Part shown: piece by piece, positions 17,280 through 26,232 of the stretch
Layout of the letters: each line of letters opens with the position of its first letter
How positions within the stretch are numbered: the first letter of the stretch is position 1
From: Sporosarcina sp. Te-1
GTDB taxonomy: Bacteria > Bacillota > Bacilli > Bacillales_A > Planococcaceae
NCBI RefSeq assembly: GCF_017498505.1
Contig: NZ_CP071798.1
Coordinates: forward strand, 4,017,501-4,081,500
Direction: 5' to 3'
DNA: 64,000 nucleotides
Program-made: the position numbers and the translations under genes
The notes under the pieces: generated by a model
What the model saw: only the letters and a program-made list of their open reading frames with translations
Database searches by the model: none
Told to the model about the DNA's origin: nothing

Positions 17280-18308
17280 ATGAGAAAAAAGAGCACAATT
17301 TTGGGGGCAATTGGTTTATCGGCCATGTTATTGCTGGGGGCTTGTTCATCCGCGAAAGGCGACACGGAATCAGGTGCGGGAGCAGAAGATAAGGCATACA
17401 ACTTGAAGATGTCCGTAACGGTCAATGATTCCTCGACTTGGTACAAGGCTGCTGAAAAGCTTGCGAATGATATGAAGGAAGAAACCGATGGGCGCATCAA
17501 TATCGAAATCTACCCAAATGAACAGCTTTCCGGCGGGGATTCCGGTAAGGGAGTCGAACTCTTGGCGAAAGGGCAAACCGACTTAAGTTTCCACTCCACG
17601 ATCATCTATTCGATCTTAGATCCACGTTTTGGGGTAGCCAGCGCACCATTCCTCTTCAAGGACACGGATGGTGTTGACAAGGTGTTTGGCGGCGAAGGCG
17701 GAGATGCCATCGCGGACATCCTACGCGAAAAAGGGGTCGAGACATTAGGATACGGCGAAAACGGGTTCCGTCAAATTACCAACAGCAAACATGAAATCAA
17801 ATCACCTGAAGATTTGAAGAGCATGAAAATCCGGATTCCTGGTATTACGATGTACACGGACTTGTTCAGAGAACTAGGCGCGGATCCAACGACTATGACA
17901 TTCTCCGAAGTGTTTACGTCCTTGCAGCAAGGAACCATTCATGGACAGGAAAATCCAATCGACGTCATCCATTCATCTAAGTTGAATGAAGTGCAAGACT
18001 ACATGACGATGTGGAACTATTCCTATGATCCGCTTGTACTCGGCATTAATAAAAAGCTATTTGATTCTATGAGCAAAGAGGATCAAGAACTTTTCAAAAA
18101 ACTTGGCAAGGAAGCGGCAGAGTATCAAGTGGAAATTGCACGTGAAAAAGAAGCCAACCAAATTGATGGATTAAAATCTTCAGGCATGCAGTTCTATGAG
18201 CCGACAGATACAGAACTAGAATCCTTTAAAGAAGCGGTCCAACCAATCTACGAAAAGTATAAGGACATTTGGGGCGAAGACTTGCTAAAAGCGTTCCAAA
18301 ACCAATAA
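17280..18308 (+). CDS. TRAP transporter substrate-binding lipoprotein (DctP family)
   Basis: Captures an organic acid outside the membrane and delivers it to the DctQM permease; uptake is driven by an ion gradient rather than ATP. The signal peptide ends in the lipobox LLGACSS (Cys22). Family features include GTIHGQENPIDVI near residue 220, in the segment that forms the substrate lid, and the preceding KIRIPGI stretch with the arginine that usually binds the ligand carboxylate (near residue 196). GGAGGG lies seven bases upstream of the ATG. Its place directly after glcDF suggests the substrate is a hydroxy- or dicarboxylate-like acid that feeds this pathway. Confidence 0.9.
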   Translation: MRKKSTILGAIGLSAMLLLGACSSAKGDTESGAGAEDKAYNLKMSVTVNDSSTWYKAAEKLANDMKEETDGRINIEIYPNEQLSGGDSGKGVELLAKGQTDLSFHSTIIYSILDPRFGVASAPFLFKDTDGVDKVFGGEGGDAIADILREKGVETLGYGENGFRQITNSKHEIKSPEDLKSMKIRIPGITMYTDLFRELGADPTTMTFSEVFTSLQQGTIHGQENPIDVIHSSKLNEVQDYMTMWNYSYDPLVLGINKKLFDSMSKEDQELFKKLGKEAAEYQVEIAREKEANQIDGLKSSGMQFYEPTDTELESFKEAVQPIYEKYKDIWGEDLLKAFQNQ

Positions 18309-18325
18309 CACTGGGGGTTACATGA

Positions 18326-18811
18326 ATGGAAAAGGTAATTAGCAGGCTGGAAGAATGGATTGTCGTCATAGTGCTGTCCATCATGTCAACCATCGCATTT
18401 GTCAACATACTCTCTCGGGGATTGGCTAGCTATTCCTTGTCTTTTACAGAAGAGATTACCGTCAACCTATTCGTTATGCTGACGTTTGTCGGAACAGCCA
18501 TTGGTGTGCGTGAACAAGCACACCTTGGTTTTACTCTTCTCTATGATATGGCGAATGTGGCGTTCAAGCGGGTCATTACCGTACTGGTTGGTCTAATGAT
18601 GTTGCTGTTGTTCGGTGTTCTTCTTTATTTCGGTTTCCAAATGGTGCAATTTCAGATGGATATGGGACAAAAAACACCGTCTCTTGGATGGCCGCAATGG
18701 TGGTTTTCACTCGCAATGCCGCTCGGAGCAGTGCTTTGCATCTATCGGACGATTCAAGTGACAGTGAAAGAATTGCGTGGACAAGATGAGAAAGGGGAGC
18801 AGCTCTCATGA
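18326..18811 (+). CDS. TRAP transporter small permease (DctQ family)
   Basis: Small membrane subunit of the TRAP transporter, 161 residues with four predicted transmembrane helices (VIVLSIMSTIAFVNILSRG, the EITVNLFVMLTFVG region, VLVGLMMLLLFGVLLYFGF and WWFSLAMPLGAVLCIYR). The E-[EI]-x-x-x-x-LF-V-M pattern and the final SLAMPLG helix are typical. Two ATGs lie in different frames here; 18326 is in frame and has GGGGG eight bases upstream. It overlaps the large permease gene by four bases. Confidence 0.9.
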   Translation: MEKVISRLEEWIVVIVLSIMSTIAFVNILSRGLASYSLSFTEEITVNLFVMLTFVGTAIGVREQAHLGFTLLYDMANVAFKRVITVLVGLMMLLLFGVLLYFGFQMVQFQMDMGQKTPSLGWPQWWFSLAMPLGAVLCIYRTIQVTVKELRGQDEKGEQLS

Positions 18812-20127
18812 TGGCGTTTATTTTATTCGGATTATTTTTCCTGTTAGTCATGTTGCGGATGCCAATTGCCATCGCGCTTGCTGTGTCCTCTATAGCTGTT
18901 CTTTTTACAGGAAGCGGAATGTTTGGTCTTGAGTTAGTAGCTGACATCATGTATTCGAGTGTCTCCAAGTTCACATTGCTTGCGATTCCTTTCTTTATTT
19001 TGGCTGGAGTCATTATGGAACAAGCAGGCATCTCAAAGAGATTGATCGATTTCGCCCAGTCCTTGGTAGGACACCGTAAAAGCGGTATCGTTTTTGTAAC
19101 GGTATTGACGGCGATTTTCTTCGCGGCCATTTCCGGTTCGGGTCCAGCGACTGTCGCTGCGATTGGAGGCATTCTTGTTCCGGCGATGGTGAAAAGCGGT
19201 TATAAAAAGGAGACCGCAGGTGCGTTAGTTGCGAGTTCCGGAGCCATTGGCATCATCATACCGCCAAGCATTGCGTTCATCGTTTTCGCTGTCGTGGCGG
19301 GCGATCAGATACCTGTTTCCATTGGCCGTTTATTCATGGCGGGTGTGATCCCGGGATTGCTATTGGGATTAGGTTTCATATTGGCTGCCATGTACGTCAG
19401 ATGGAAACAAGAGAAGAAAGAAGGCCCGATTGAATATGTCATGAAGGAAAAGGCAACAGGCGAGGAAAAATTGAAAGCGTTTACAGGAGCTCTCTGGGGG
19501 CTTCTCATACCGGTCATCATTCTTGGCGGGATATACGGAGGCTTTTTCACACCGACCGAAGCTGCAGTCGTTGCTGTTTTCTATGGTCTGTTTGTTGGCT
19601 TCTTCGTCTATCGGGAATTAACCATTAAAAAGCTATATGACATCTTAGTTGCTTCATCCGTTCAGACTGCAGTTGTTATGTTCATTGTCAGTGCGGCTTC
19701 CGTTTATGCTTATATCATCACGACGGAACAGATTGCGAGACAGATTTCAGAAGCGATGCTTAGTATGTCGGATAACCCGGTCATCATCTTATTGCTCGTC
19801 AATATTTTGTTATTGATCGCAGGGATGTTCATTGATGCAATTTCCGCGTACTACATATTCATTCCGATTTTATTGCCAATCATGATCGCATTCAATGTCG
19901 ATCCGACAGTGTTTGGCGTATTCATGACAGTCAACTTGGCAATCGGTTTGTTTACTCCTCCGGTCGGACTTAACTTGTTCGTGGCGGCAGGTATATCCAA
20001 AACGACGATCGGCCAGATTTCGAAAGGCGTGGTGCCTTTTGTCGTATCGTCGATTATCATTCTTTTAATAATAACGTATATCCCGCAGATTTCCACATTT
20101 CTGCCGGATCTATTGAATATTAAATAG
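18808..20127 (+). CDS. TRAP transporter large permease (DctM family)
   Basis: The ion-coupled transport subunit, 439 residues with about twelve hydrophobic segments. Visible family motifs are RMPIAIALAVSS near the start, AAISGSGPATVAAIGG near residue 110, VASSGAIGIIIPPSIAFIVFAVV near residue 140, TPTEAAVVAV near residue 247 and LFTPPVGLNLFVAAGI near residue 378. It begins with ATGA overlapping the DctQ stop. With the two genes before it, it makes a complete three-part TRAP system inside the catabolic operon. Confidence 0.92.
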   Translation: MMAFILFGLFFLLVMLRMPIAIALAVSSIAVLFTGSGMFGLELVADIMYSSVSKFTLLAIPFFILAGVIMEQAGISKRLIDFAQSLVGHRKSGIVFVTVLTAIFFAAISGSGPATVAAIGGILVPAMVKSGYKKETAGALVASSGAIGIIIPPSIAFIVFAVVAGDQIPVSIGRLFMAGVIPGLLLGLGFILAAMYVRWKQEKKEGPIEYVMKEKATGEEKLKAFTGALWGLLIPVIILGGIYGGFFTPTEAAVVAVFYGLFVGFFVYRELTIKKLYDILVASSVQTAVVMFIVSAASVYAYIITTEQIARQISEAMLSMSDNPVIILLLVNILLLIAGMFIDAISAYYIFIPILLPIMIAFNVDPTVFGVFMTVNLAIGLFTPPVGLNLFVAAGISKTTIGQISKGVVPFVVSSIIILLIITYIPQISTFLPDLLNIK

Positions 20128-20138
20128 GGGGCGACATC

Positions 20139-20900
20139 GTGAGATTAAAGGGACAAACAGCAATCATTACAGGCGCGGCCAGTGGAATTGGCGCGGAATC
20201 GGCCATTATTCTGTCAAGGGAAGGTGCCAATGTCGTTCTCGTCGATTTGAATTCCTGCGAGAAAACGATTGAATCAATTCAAAATCAAGCGTTCGATGCG
20301 AGCGTCATGGAATGTTTGGGGGACATCCGTGATCCTGAATTTGTGAAAGCGACGGTCGCCCGCGCTTCCGATACGTTTGGAGAACTTCATATTTTAGTGA
20401 ACAATGCGGGGACATGCGGCAGACTCGGTATTGATACGATGACGCTTGATGTCTGGGATCGCGATATGGATACCAATGTGAAAGCCGCATTTCTTTTCAT
20501 TCAAGCGATCGTCTATCCCCATATGGTGGAGCAGAAGTACGGCCGGATCATCAATATCAGTTCGATTTCCGGGATGAACGGCGGCGTCATTTCAGGCCAA
20601 GAGGACAATAACGGACGTTCTGGCCCTGCCTACTCCGCTTCAAAAGGGGCGGTCATCGCGTTAACCAAGTGGGTAGCAAAGGAACTTGGCATCCATGGAA
20701 TCACATGTAACTCAGTTGCTCCAGGAGCTACGTTGACAGGAATAACAACAGGTGTGGCCTATGACGTGAGCCAGCAAGCGATTAAGCGCATGGGAACGCC
20801 AAAAGATATCGCAGAGGCCGTTTTGTATTTCGCTTCACCGGAATCGAGCTATTCAACAGGCCAAGTACTCAAAGTAGATGGAGGCTACAGCTTTGGATAA
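20139..20900 (+). CDS. Short-chain dehydrogenase/reductase
   Basis: A 253-residue NAD(P)-dependent oxidoreductase with the classical SDR layout: cofactor-binding TGAASGIG at about 11-18, NNAGT near 87-91, catalytic serine in the NISSISG segment near 140, and the YSASK Tyr/Lys pair near 165. The end SSYSTGQVLKVDGG is typical of FabG-like enzymes. An acidic residue ends beta-strand 2 (VVLVDLN), which favours NAD. The GTG start has GGGGG seven bases upstream. In this operon it may oxidise a hydroxyacyl or hydroxyacid intermediate; the substrate is unknown. Confidence 0.9.
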   Translation: MRLKGQTAIITGAASGIGAESAIILSREGANVVLVDLNSCEKTIESIQNQAFDASVMECLGDIRDPEFVKATVARASDTFGELHILVNNAGTCGRLGIDTMTLDVWDRDMDTNVKAAFLFIQAIVYPHMVEQKYGRIINISSISGMNGGVISGQEDNNGRSGPAYSASKGAVIALTKWVAKELGIHGITCNSVAPGATLTGITTGVAYDVSQQAIKRMGTPKDIAEAVLYFASPESSYSTGQVLKVDGGYSFG

Positions 20901-21366
20901 TCGGGTTCAAGCAGTATTAGATAAAAAGACGAATCGGATTGCCGGAAGATTCATGAAAGGGATCGATCTTTTTGAAGGATTCAAAGAAGTATGTCGTGCC
21001 TATCAAGTGACAGCGGCCCAATTCCAATGTATTGGGTCTCTCGATTATGCGACGTATGTCCAGTTGGATCGAACGAAGGAGGGCGGCCTGAAATATTCAG
21101 AAAAAATTAAGACGGACACGCCGATCGAGTTGCTGTCCGGCACGGGTTTTATCGGATTGGATGCGCAAGGTGAGTTGGAAGTCCATTTTCATGGAATGTT
21201 CATTGATTGTGATAAAAAAATTGATGGCGGTCATTTTATCGACGGAGAAAATCCAGTCGCCGTCACGATTGAATATATGCTGTTTCCGTTGCATGAAGTG
21301 GCCTTGCAGCGCGGCAGCGACGAATATTGGAAACTGCCTGTATTCCAATTTGCAGAGAAGGAGTGA
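20893..21366 (+). CDS. PPC/DUF296 (PCC) domain protein
   Basis: A single-domain protein of about 157 residues. The family is related to the plant/prokaryote conserved (PPC) fold and usually forms trimers. It shows the family metal-site pattern: VHFHGMFID followed by DGGHFIDGE near residues 100-120. The TTG at 20893 is preferred because GGAGG, located inside the last codons of the SDR gene, sits eight bases upstream; the longer reading from ATG 20878 lacks such a site. The start therefore overlaps the SDR stop, suggesting coupled translation. Its role is not established; operon position suggests a small enzyme or regulator in the same pathway. Confidence 0.78.
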   Translation: MDNRVQAVLDKKTNRIAGRFMKGIDLFEGFKEVCRAYQVTAAQFQCIGSLDYATYVQLDRTKEGGLKYSEKIKTDTPIELLSGTGFIGLDAQGELEVHFHGMFIDCDKKIDGGHFIDGENPVAVTIEYMLFPLHEVALQRGSDEYWKLPVFQFAEKE

Positions 21367-21372
21367 TTCATT

Positions 21373-22860
21373 GTGGAAACGTTGGGTAAGCTCGCGGTGA
21401 AATCAGCGCTCGCCAATCCGAACAAGCTCGCTGTGAAAGATAAAGACCGTTCATTCACTTATAAAGAGTTATTGGAAAGAGCACATGCGCTAACCGCTTA
21501 CTTTCATCACAAAGGGCTGCAGAAGGGCGACCGGATCGGCATTTTGATGCCGAACCGTCTGGAACATATCGAGTTGGATGTGGCAGTCGCGCTCGGAGGA
21601 TTCATTAAAGTGCCGCTCAACTATCGACTCCATCCGAAAGAGCACCAATATATGCTCAAGGATGCAGATGTCGGCTTGTTAATAGGTGATCAAGCGCTCA
21701 ACGATGCTATCGGAATCGGAACCGAAGTGGAGACGTTATGGGTTGGATCTAATTACGAAGAAATTATCCGATCTTACATCGGTTTTGGATTTGCAGAACA
21801 TGTAGAGGAGGATGACCTGTTCGCCATCATGTATACATCCGGCACGACAGGCAATCCGAAGGGGGTCATGCTTTCTCATCGTAATATGATTGCCGGCGCC
21901 GTTTCGCTTGCGCTTGTATGCGAGTCAGATTATGACGATATTATCGGTCACGTGGCTCCGCTGACACACGGAAGCAATTTCCTTTCCCATGTTGCTTGGT
22001 TGTATGGATTGTCGCAAGTGGTATTCGATACATTCGAACCGGAGGAGTTCGTGAATGATTTGTCGAGGGAAAAAGTGTCCATCATCTTCCTCGTGCCTAC
22101 AATGGTCAATTTGATGATCCAGCATCCGAATTTCGATCCTGCCAAACTATCGACATTAAAGAGCATCAATATGGCAGGTTCCCCGATCGCGGCAAGCAAG
22201 CTCGAGCAAGCATTGAAGCTGACAGGGCCCATTTTTGCAGAGACTTACGGGCAAGTTGAGGCTCCGATGTGTATTACGATGATGCCAAAAAGGGAACTGG
22301 GCTCCCGTCTCGAATCATGCGGTCGCACCGGTTTGTTTGTCGATGTGAAGATAGTGAATGAGGAAGGGAATGAACTGCCTGACGGTGAAGTGGGAGAAAT
22401 CATTTGTAAAGGTTCGCTTGTTATGAAAGGCTACTGGAACAATGAAAAAGCGACAGCGGAAACTTTGCAGGATGGTTGGCTCCATACAGGTGATTTAGGC
22501 TGGAAGAATCCAGAAGGATATGTACACATCGTCGATCGGAAAAAAGACGTCATCATTTCGGGTGGCGTCAACATTTATCCTCGTGAAGTCGAAGAAGTGT
22601 TGAACATGCATCCAGGCGTGAAGGAAACATGTGTTATCGGGGTGCCGGATGAGAAATGGGGAGAGAATATCGTTGCCTATGTTGTTCCGAATGGCGCGCA
22701 ACTAGTGACAGATGAACAGCTGCTCTCGCTATGCATTGACAATATGGCAAGCTTCAAAAAACCGAAGGAGATCCATATCGTCGAGGAATTGCCGAAAAGT
22801 TCCTACGGTAAAATATTGAAGCGTGAGCTGCGAAACAAGCATGAAGAGGTGAAAGCATGA
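21373..22860 (+). CDS. Acyl-CoA synthetase, class I adenylate-forming
   Basis: 495 residues, activating a carboxylic acid as its CoA thioester. Motifs in order: YTSGTTGNPKGVMLSHRN near 156, the MAGSPIA hinge near 268, ETYGQVEAP near 294, HTGDLG near 370, DRKKDVIISGGVNIYP near 386 and the catalytic lysine in SYGKILK near 479. The GTG start has GAAGGAG nine bases upstream. The following thiolase gene overlaps it by four bases. It shares motifs with the ligase at 804 but is clearly diverged, and its pathway context differs. Confidence 0.9.
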   Translation: METLGKLAVKSALANPNKLAVKDKDRSFTYKELLERAHALTAYFHHKGLQKGDRIGILMPNRLEHIELDVAVALGGFIKVPLNYRLHPKEHQYMLKDADVGLLIGDQALNDAIGIGTEVETLWVGSNYEEIIRSYIGFGFAEHVEEDDLFAIMYTSGTTGNPKGVMLSHRNMIAGAVSLALVCESDYDDIIGHVAPLTHGSNFLSHVAWLYGLSQVVFDTFEPEEFVNDLSREKVSIIFLVPTMVNLMIQHPNFDPAKLSTLKSINMAGSPIAASKLEQALKLTGPIFAETYGQVEAPMCITMMPKRELGSRLESCGRTGLFVDVKIVNEEGNELPDGEVGEIICKGSLVMKGYWNNEKATAETLQDGWLHTGDLGWKNPEGYVHIVDRKKDVIISGGVNIYPREVEEVLNMHPGVKETCVIGVPDEKWGENIVAYVVPNGAQLVTDEQLLSLCIDNMASFKKPKEIHIVEELPKSSYGKILKRELRNKHEEVKA

Positions 22861-23993
22861 CGAATGTATATGTACACGGTGTGGGGATGACACAGTTCGG
22901 AACATTCGTCGACCGGACCATGAAGGACTTGCTGCTCGATGCTTGCATCCAAGCGTTGAAAGAAGCGGGAAATCCAAAGGTCGATGCCGTCTATGTTGGA
23001 AATTTCATGGGCGGTTCCATTTACAATCAAGAAATTCTTGGGGCGATTGTAGCGAATGAGCTGGGTCTCGGTTTCATTCCGACGGCCAAAGTCGAAGGGG
23101 CATGCGCTTCAGGAGGCATCGCTGTGCGGCAAGGCGTAATCGGCATCCAGAGCGGTGAGTATGAAACCGTATTGGTAGCTGGAGTAGAGAAGATGAAGCA
23201 TGCGTCCACTGCGGATGTAACGCAGGCCATTAATGCGGCAATGGATAATGATTCAAATGAAAAAAGGGCAGGGCTCACTTTTCCTGGTTTCTTCGGTGTG
23301 CTCGCCAACCGATATTTTTATGAGACAGACGCCTCTAAAAAGCACCTCGCTTTGGTAGCGTTGAAAAATCGGGAAAATGCCATACACAACCCACTCGCCC
23401 AGTTTCGGAAACCTGCAACACTGGAAGAGATTATGGAAGCAAGAATGATTACAAACCCTCTTGGCCTGTTTGATTGCTCGCCCATGACAGATGGCGCTGC
23501 GGCAATCGTCCTGTCCAGTAAAAAGTCACCGGTCCACGTCCGAGCGTCCGCTCAAAGCTCCGGGCCAACGCAAATGCAGGACGCGGACGATTTATTATCC
23601 ATTCCTGCCATCAAAGAATCAGGCCGGCTCGCATACGAAAAAGCGGGCGTCGGCCCAGAAGATATTGATGTTGTGGAAATCCACGATTGCTTTTCCATGA
23701 CAGAGATGCTTGCAATCGAGGAACTCGGGTTCTTCCGGAAACGGGAGGGCTGGAGAGCGGTAGAGGAAGGCCGTACCAAAGTAACTGGTGACAAGCCGGT
23801 CAATACGAGTGGCGGCCTATTATCTCGAGGCCATCCAATTGGTGCGACTGGAATTTCCCAATTGTATCAACTCGTACATCAGTTGAGAGGAACCGCGCCA
23901 AATCAAGTAGAAGGCAATCCACGTCTTGCGTTGTCACAAAACTTAGGCGGAACGGGATCCTACTCCGTTGTGCATATTTTGGAGAGGGTGTGA
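22857..23993 (+). CDS. SCP2/lipid-transfer type thiolase
   Basis: A 378-residue thiolase-fold protein of the SCP-x/lipid-transfer branch rather than the classical FadA branch. The active-site cysteine is in GACASGG near residue 83; the second loop reads VVEIHDCFSMTEML where classical thiolases have NEAF; the C-terminal block SGGLLSRGHPIGATG carries the second catalytic-type histidine near 326. Members of this branch paired with a DUF35 protein include true thiolases and retro-aldolases (for example Ltp2 of steroid degradation). The DUF35 partner follows directly, with the stop overlapping its leader. It probably cleaves the activated intermediate in this pathway. Confidence 0.88.
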   Translation: MTNVYVHGVGMTQFGTFVDRTMKDLLLDACIQALKEAGNPKVDAVYVGNFMGGSIYNQEILGAIVANELGLGFIPTAKVEGACASGGIAVRQGVIGIQSGEYETVLVAGVEKMKHASTADVTQAINAAMDNDSNEKRAGLTFPGFFGVLANRYFYETDASKKHLALVALKNRENAIHNPLAQFRKPATLEEIMEARMITNPLGLFDCSPMTDGAAAIVLSSKKSPVHVRASAQSSGPTQMQDADDLLSIPAIKESGRLAYEKAGVGPEDIDVVEIHDCFSMTEMLAIEELGFFRKREGWRAVEEGRTKVTGDKPVNTSGGLLSRGHPIGATGISQLYQLVHQLRGTAPNQVEGNPRLALSQNLGGTGSYSVVHILERV

Positions 23994-23998
23994 GAGGC

Positions 23999-24307
23999 AT
24001 GAAGATTTTTGCTTGCACGAATTGTGATTACCATAGCGTGACATCCAAGTATACTTGTCCAAAATGCCAACAGGGGAAGTTACAGGAGACTGAGGTTTCT
24101 GCCAGTGGGACTGTTTATAGTTTTACGGATATCCATATTGCTCCGGCTGAATTTGCGCATATTGCCCCCTATACAGTTGCTTTGATCCAACTGGATGAAG
24201 CTCCGGTCAAAGTGACAGCCAGGATGGACGCCGAAGTCCAGATCGGGGATTCAGTCGAGTTAAAAGGGTTGGAAGAGGGCGCATTTATCTATACAAAGGC
24301 AGATTAG
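23999..24307 (+). CDS. Zn-ribbon/OB-fold DUF35 protein, thiolase partner
   Basis: 102 residues. The rubredoxin-like zinc ribbon has cysteines at 6, 9, 20 and 23 (CTNC, CPKC); an OB-fold follows with the typical SASGTVYSFTDIHIAP and PYTVALIQLDE. Such proteins bind an SCP2-type thiolase and are often needed for its activity. The ATG at 23999 is preferred (GGAGAGG eleven bases upstream); the GTG at 23990 would leave only two bases to that site. The gene starts within six bases of the thiolase stop, which supports complex formation. Confidence 0.85.
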   Translation: MKIFACTNCDYHSVTSKYTCPKCQQGKLQETEVSASGTVYSFTDIHIAPAEFAHIAPYTVALIQLDEAPVKVTARMDAEVQIGDSVELKGLEEGAFIYTKAD

Positions 24308-24398
24308 GCCGATAAATAGAAAATGGCAATGACAGACTTGTGCATCGGATCGTCCAAGCGATCTGATGTACAGGTCTTCTTGTCTAGGAGGCGAAGGA

Positions 24399-25343
24399 AT
24401 GAAAGTCATCCCTCTTATTTCGCGTGTCATATCAAAATATTTGCCGCTTTGGATCGTAGCCCTATCCTTAATGGCTTATGCATTTCCAAATGCATTCCTT
24501 TCCATTCGAGGCTTGACAGGATTCGGGCTAGGAACGATTTTCTTATTGATGGGATTGTCGTTATCGACGGACAAGCTGGTGCGAGTCATTAAGCATCCGA
24601 AATATGCATGCCTGGGCGTGCTGTTCAAATGGATGATCATGGTGTCCGTGTCTATTGGGATCGCTTATCTGTTTTTCAGAAATGAAGCAGAAATTGCAAC
24701 AGGGATCATCTTGGCGGGAAGCGTTCCAAGTGGCACCTCTGCGAATATTTATACGTTCATTGCGGGCGGCGAAGTGGCAGTCAGCATCGCGATGGCGACG
24801 ATGGACACATTCATTTCCCCGCTCTTTACACCGGCACTCGTCCAGTTCTTTGCAGGAAAGTTGATTCCGATCGCTTTTTGGCCATTGTTTCTCAATATTA
24901 TCTATATCGTCTTTCTACCGCTTTTGGCGGGGCTGTTCATCCAGTGGAAATGGCCTGAACCGGTAGGGAAAGTCAGACCTTATACAGCTGTGCTATCTCA
25001 ATTGGCCCTTTTCATTGTCATCTTGTCAGTCGTTTCGAACGCACAAAAACCATTGCAGGAGAACTTGACGATTTTACCGATCATTTTTATCGCAGTCACT
25101 CTGCAGGTTGCCGTTCCAATGGTGGCGGGCTATATCGCGGCTCGGCTATGCAAAGCACCGGAAGAGACCGCGCGTGCGATTTTATTCCATACAGGTATTT
25201 GCAATTCGGCTCTTGCAGCAACGCTTGCAATGGAACACGTCAGTTCCCTTGCGGCTGTCCCGGCCGTCGCCAATATGGTCGTCAATTTGACGATCGGAGC
25301 AACAGTTGCAAGCCTATTTGAGAATAAATTCAAAATCTCCTAA
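24399..25343 (+). CDS. Bile acid:sodium symporter (BASS) family transporter
   Basis: 314 residues with about nine to ten hydrophobic helices. The family sodium-site sequence GSVPSGTSANIYTFIAGG near residue 110 and the second crossover region FHTGICNSALAATLA near residue 265 are both present. BASS proteins import bile acids, keto acids or other organic anions with sodium. The ATG at 24399 follows AGGAGG with seven bases; the longer reading from 24366 has none. A 91-bp gap separates it from the DUF35 gene. Its position suggests uptake of a substrate or vitamin-like acid for the same pathway, but this is inference. Confidence 0.88.
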   Translation: MKVIPLISRVISKYLPLWIVALSLMAYAFPNAFLSIRGLTGFGLGTIFLLMGLSLSTDKLVRVIKHPKYACLGVLFKWMIMVSVSIGIAYLFFRNEAEIATGIILAGSVPSGTSANIYTFIAGGEVAVSIAMATMDTFISPLFTPALVQFFAGKLIPIAFWPLFLNIIYIVFLPLLAGLFIQWKWPEPVGKVRPYTAVLSQLALFIVILSVVSNAQKPLQENLTILPIIFIAVTLQVAVPMVAGYIAARLCKAPEETARAILFHTGICNSALAATLAMEHVSSLAAVPAVANMVVNLTIGATVASLFENKFKIS

Positions 25344-25443
25344 GAGCATGATTGTTCCCGGAATGAAAAGTTTTGCAGACTCCAACATTTTATCGACTGC
25401 TGATGACATATCTTTTATTACTAGCACATCGGGAGGAAAGCGG

Positions 25444-25974
25444 TTGAAACAAAAATGGTGGACGTTGCTGTTCTTGATATGTATCTTATTACTGCTAACT
25501 GCCTGTCAAGGTAATAAGTCGGTTACTCCGTTATCTCCTATAGAAGCCGCCAATCTGGCTGCCGAATGGGCAGCCATGGAAATGACCGTACTAAACGGGG
25601 GCTTTTATGAGGAAGGGGAATACGAAACGTTTCTGTATAAAGGGATGAACTACCGTTATTTAGCAGGGCATATTGATTCAAAGAAAAAATTGAAGGCTGA
25701 ACTTCGTAAGTCGATGACGAAAAAAGGAGCCAAACGGTTCATCAAAGAGAATGGAATTATCTTCTATAAAAAGAGATCGGCCCAACCAGAGGCGGAAGTC
25801 GTGAGCGACCTCATGTGGAACGTCGCGACGGTAAGGGAAGTGAAAGTGAAAAAGACGAAAATGGTTATGGAATTAACCATACCAATTGGGGAGACAAGAA
25901 CAGCGGATAAAATGAAAATCACCTATAAATATAAGAAAGCAGATGGCTGGCGAATTGATAAAGTGGAAAAATAA
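25444..25974 (+). CDS. Lipoprotein of unknown function
   Basis: 176 residues from a TTG start at 25444, chosen because GGGAGG lies seven bases upstream and because it gives a clean lipoprotein signal (MKQKWWTLLFLICILLLLTA, Cys21). The longer reading from 25306 would overlap the BASS gene and bury the signal peptide. The mature part is basic and ends in beta-rich segments (KMVMELTIPIGETRTADKMK, ITYKYKKADGWRIDKVEK), like small DUF4878-type or export-linked lipoproteins. No family is assigned. It is the last gene before the ilv region. Confidence 0.75.
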   Translation: MKQKWWTLLFLICILLLLTACQGNKSVTPLSPIEAANLAAEWAAMEMTVLNGGFYEEGEYETFLYKGMNYRYLAGHIDSKKKLKAELRKSMTKKGAKRFIKENGIIFYKKRSAQPEAEVVSDLMWNVATVREVKVKKTKMVMELTIPIGETRTADKMKITYKYKKADGWRIDKVEK

Positions 25975-26115
25975 GTATGGAAGCCGGTTGGAAAAAGAAA
26001 ATGTTAAAAAAGATTTGAAAAAGTCATAAATAATGTAGTATGCAATATATCACAGATGTAAGCGATTACAATAAATATTACTATTCCTAATTGAAAAATA
26101 ATTATAAAAAGAGTG

Positions 26116-26144
26116 TTGACTCTGCTGATTATACGATATATGAT
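26116..26144 (+). promoter_or_regulatory. Predicted sigma-A promoter for ilvD
   Basis: TTGACT (26116-26121), a 17-base spacer and TATGAT (26139-26144) make a strong match. The ilvD ATG is 89 bases downstream. The leader carries the palindrome TTGTGATTCAATTCACAA at about 26165-26182, which could be an operator or simply a hairpin. Confidence 0.7.
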
Positions 26145-26232
26145 AGCAACAATCTATTACGATTTGTGATTCAATTCACAATCTATCATCAGCTTGACGC
26201 TGGTATCGGTCGATTTGTTAGGAGAGAATGCA

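Noticed and set aside
26092..26106. CodY box ahead of ilvD
   Set aside because: AATTGAAAAATAATT has five mismatches to the CodY consensus, within chance for this AT-rich leader.
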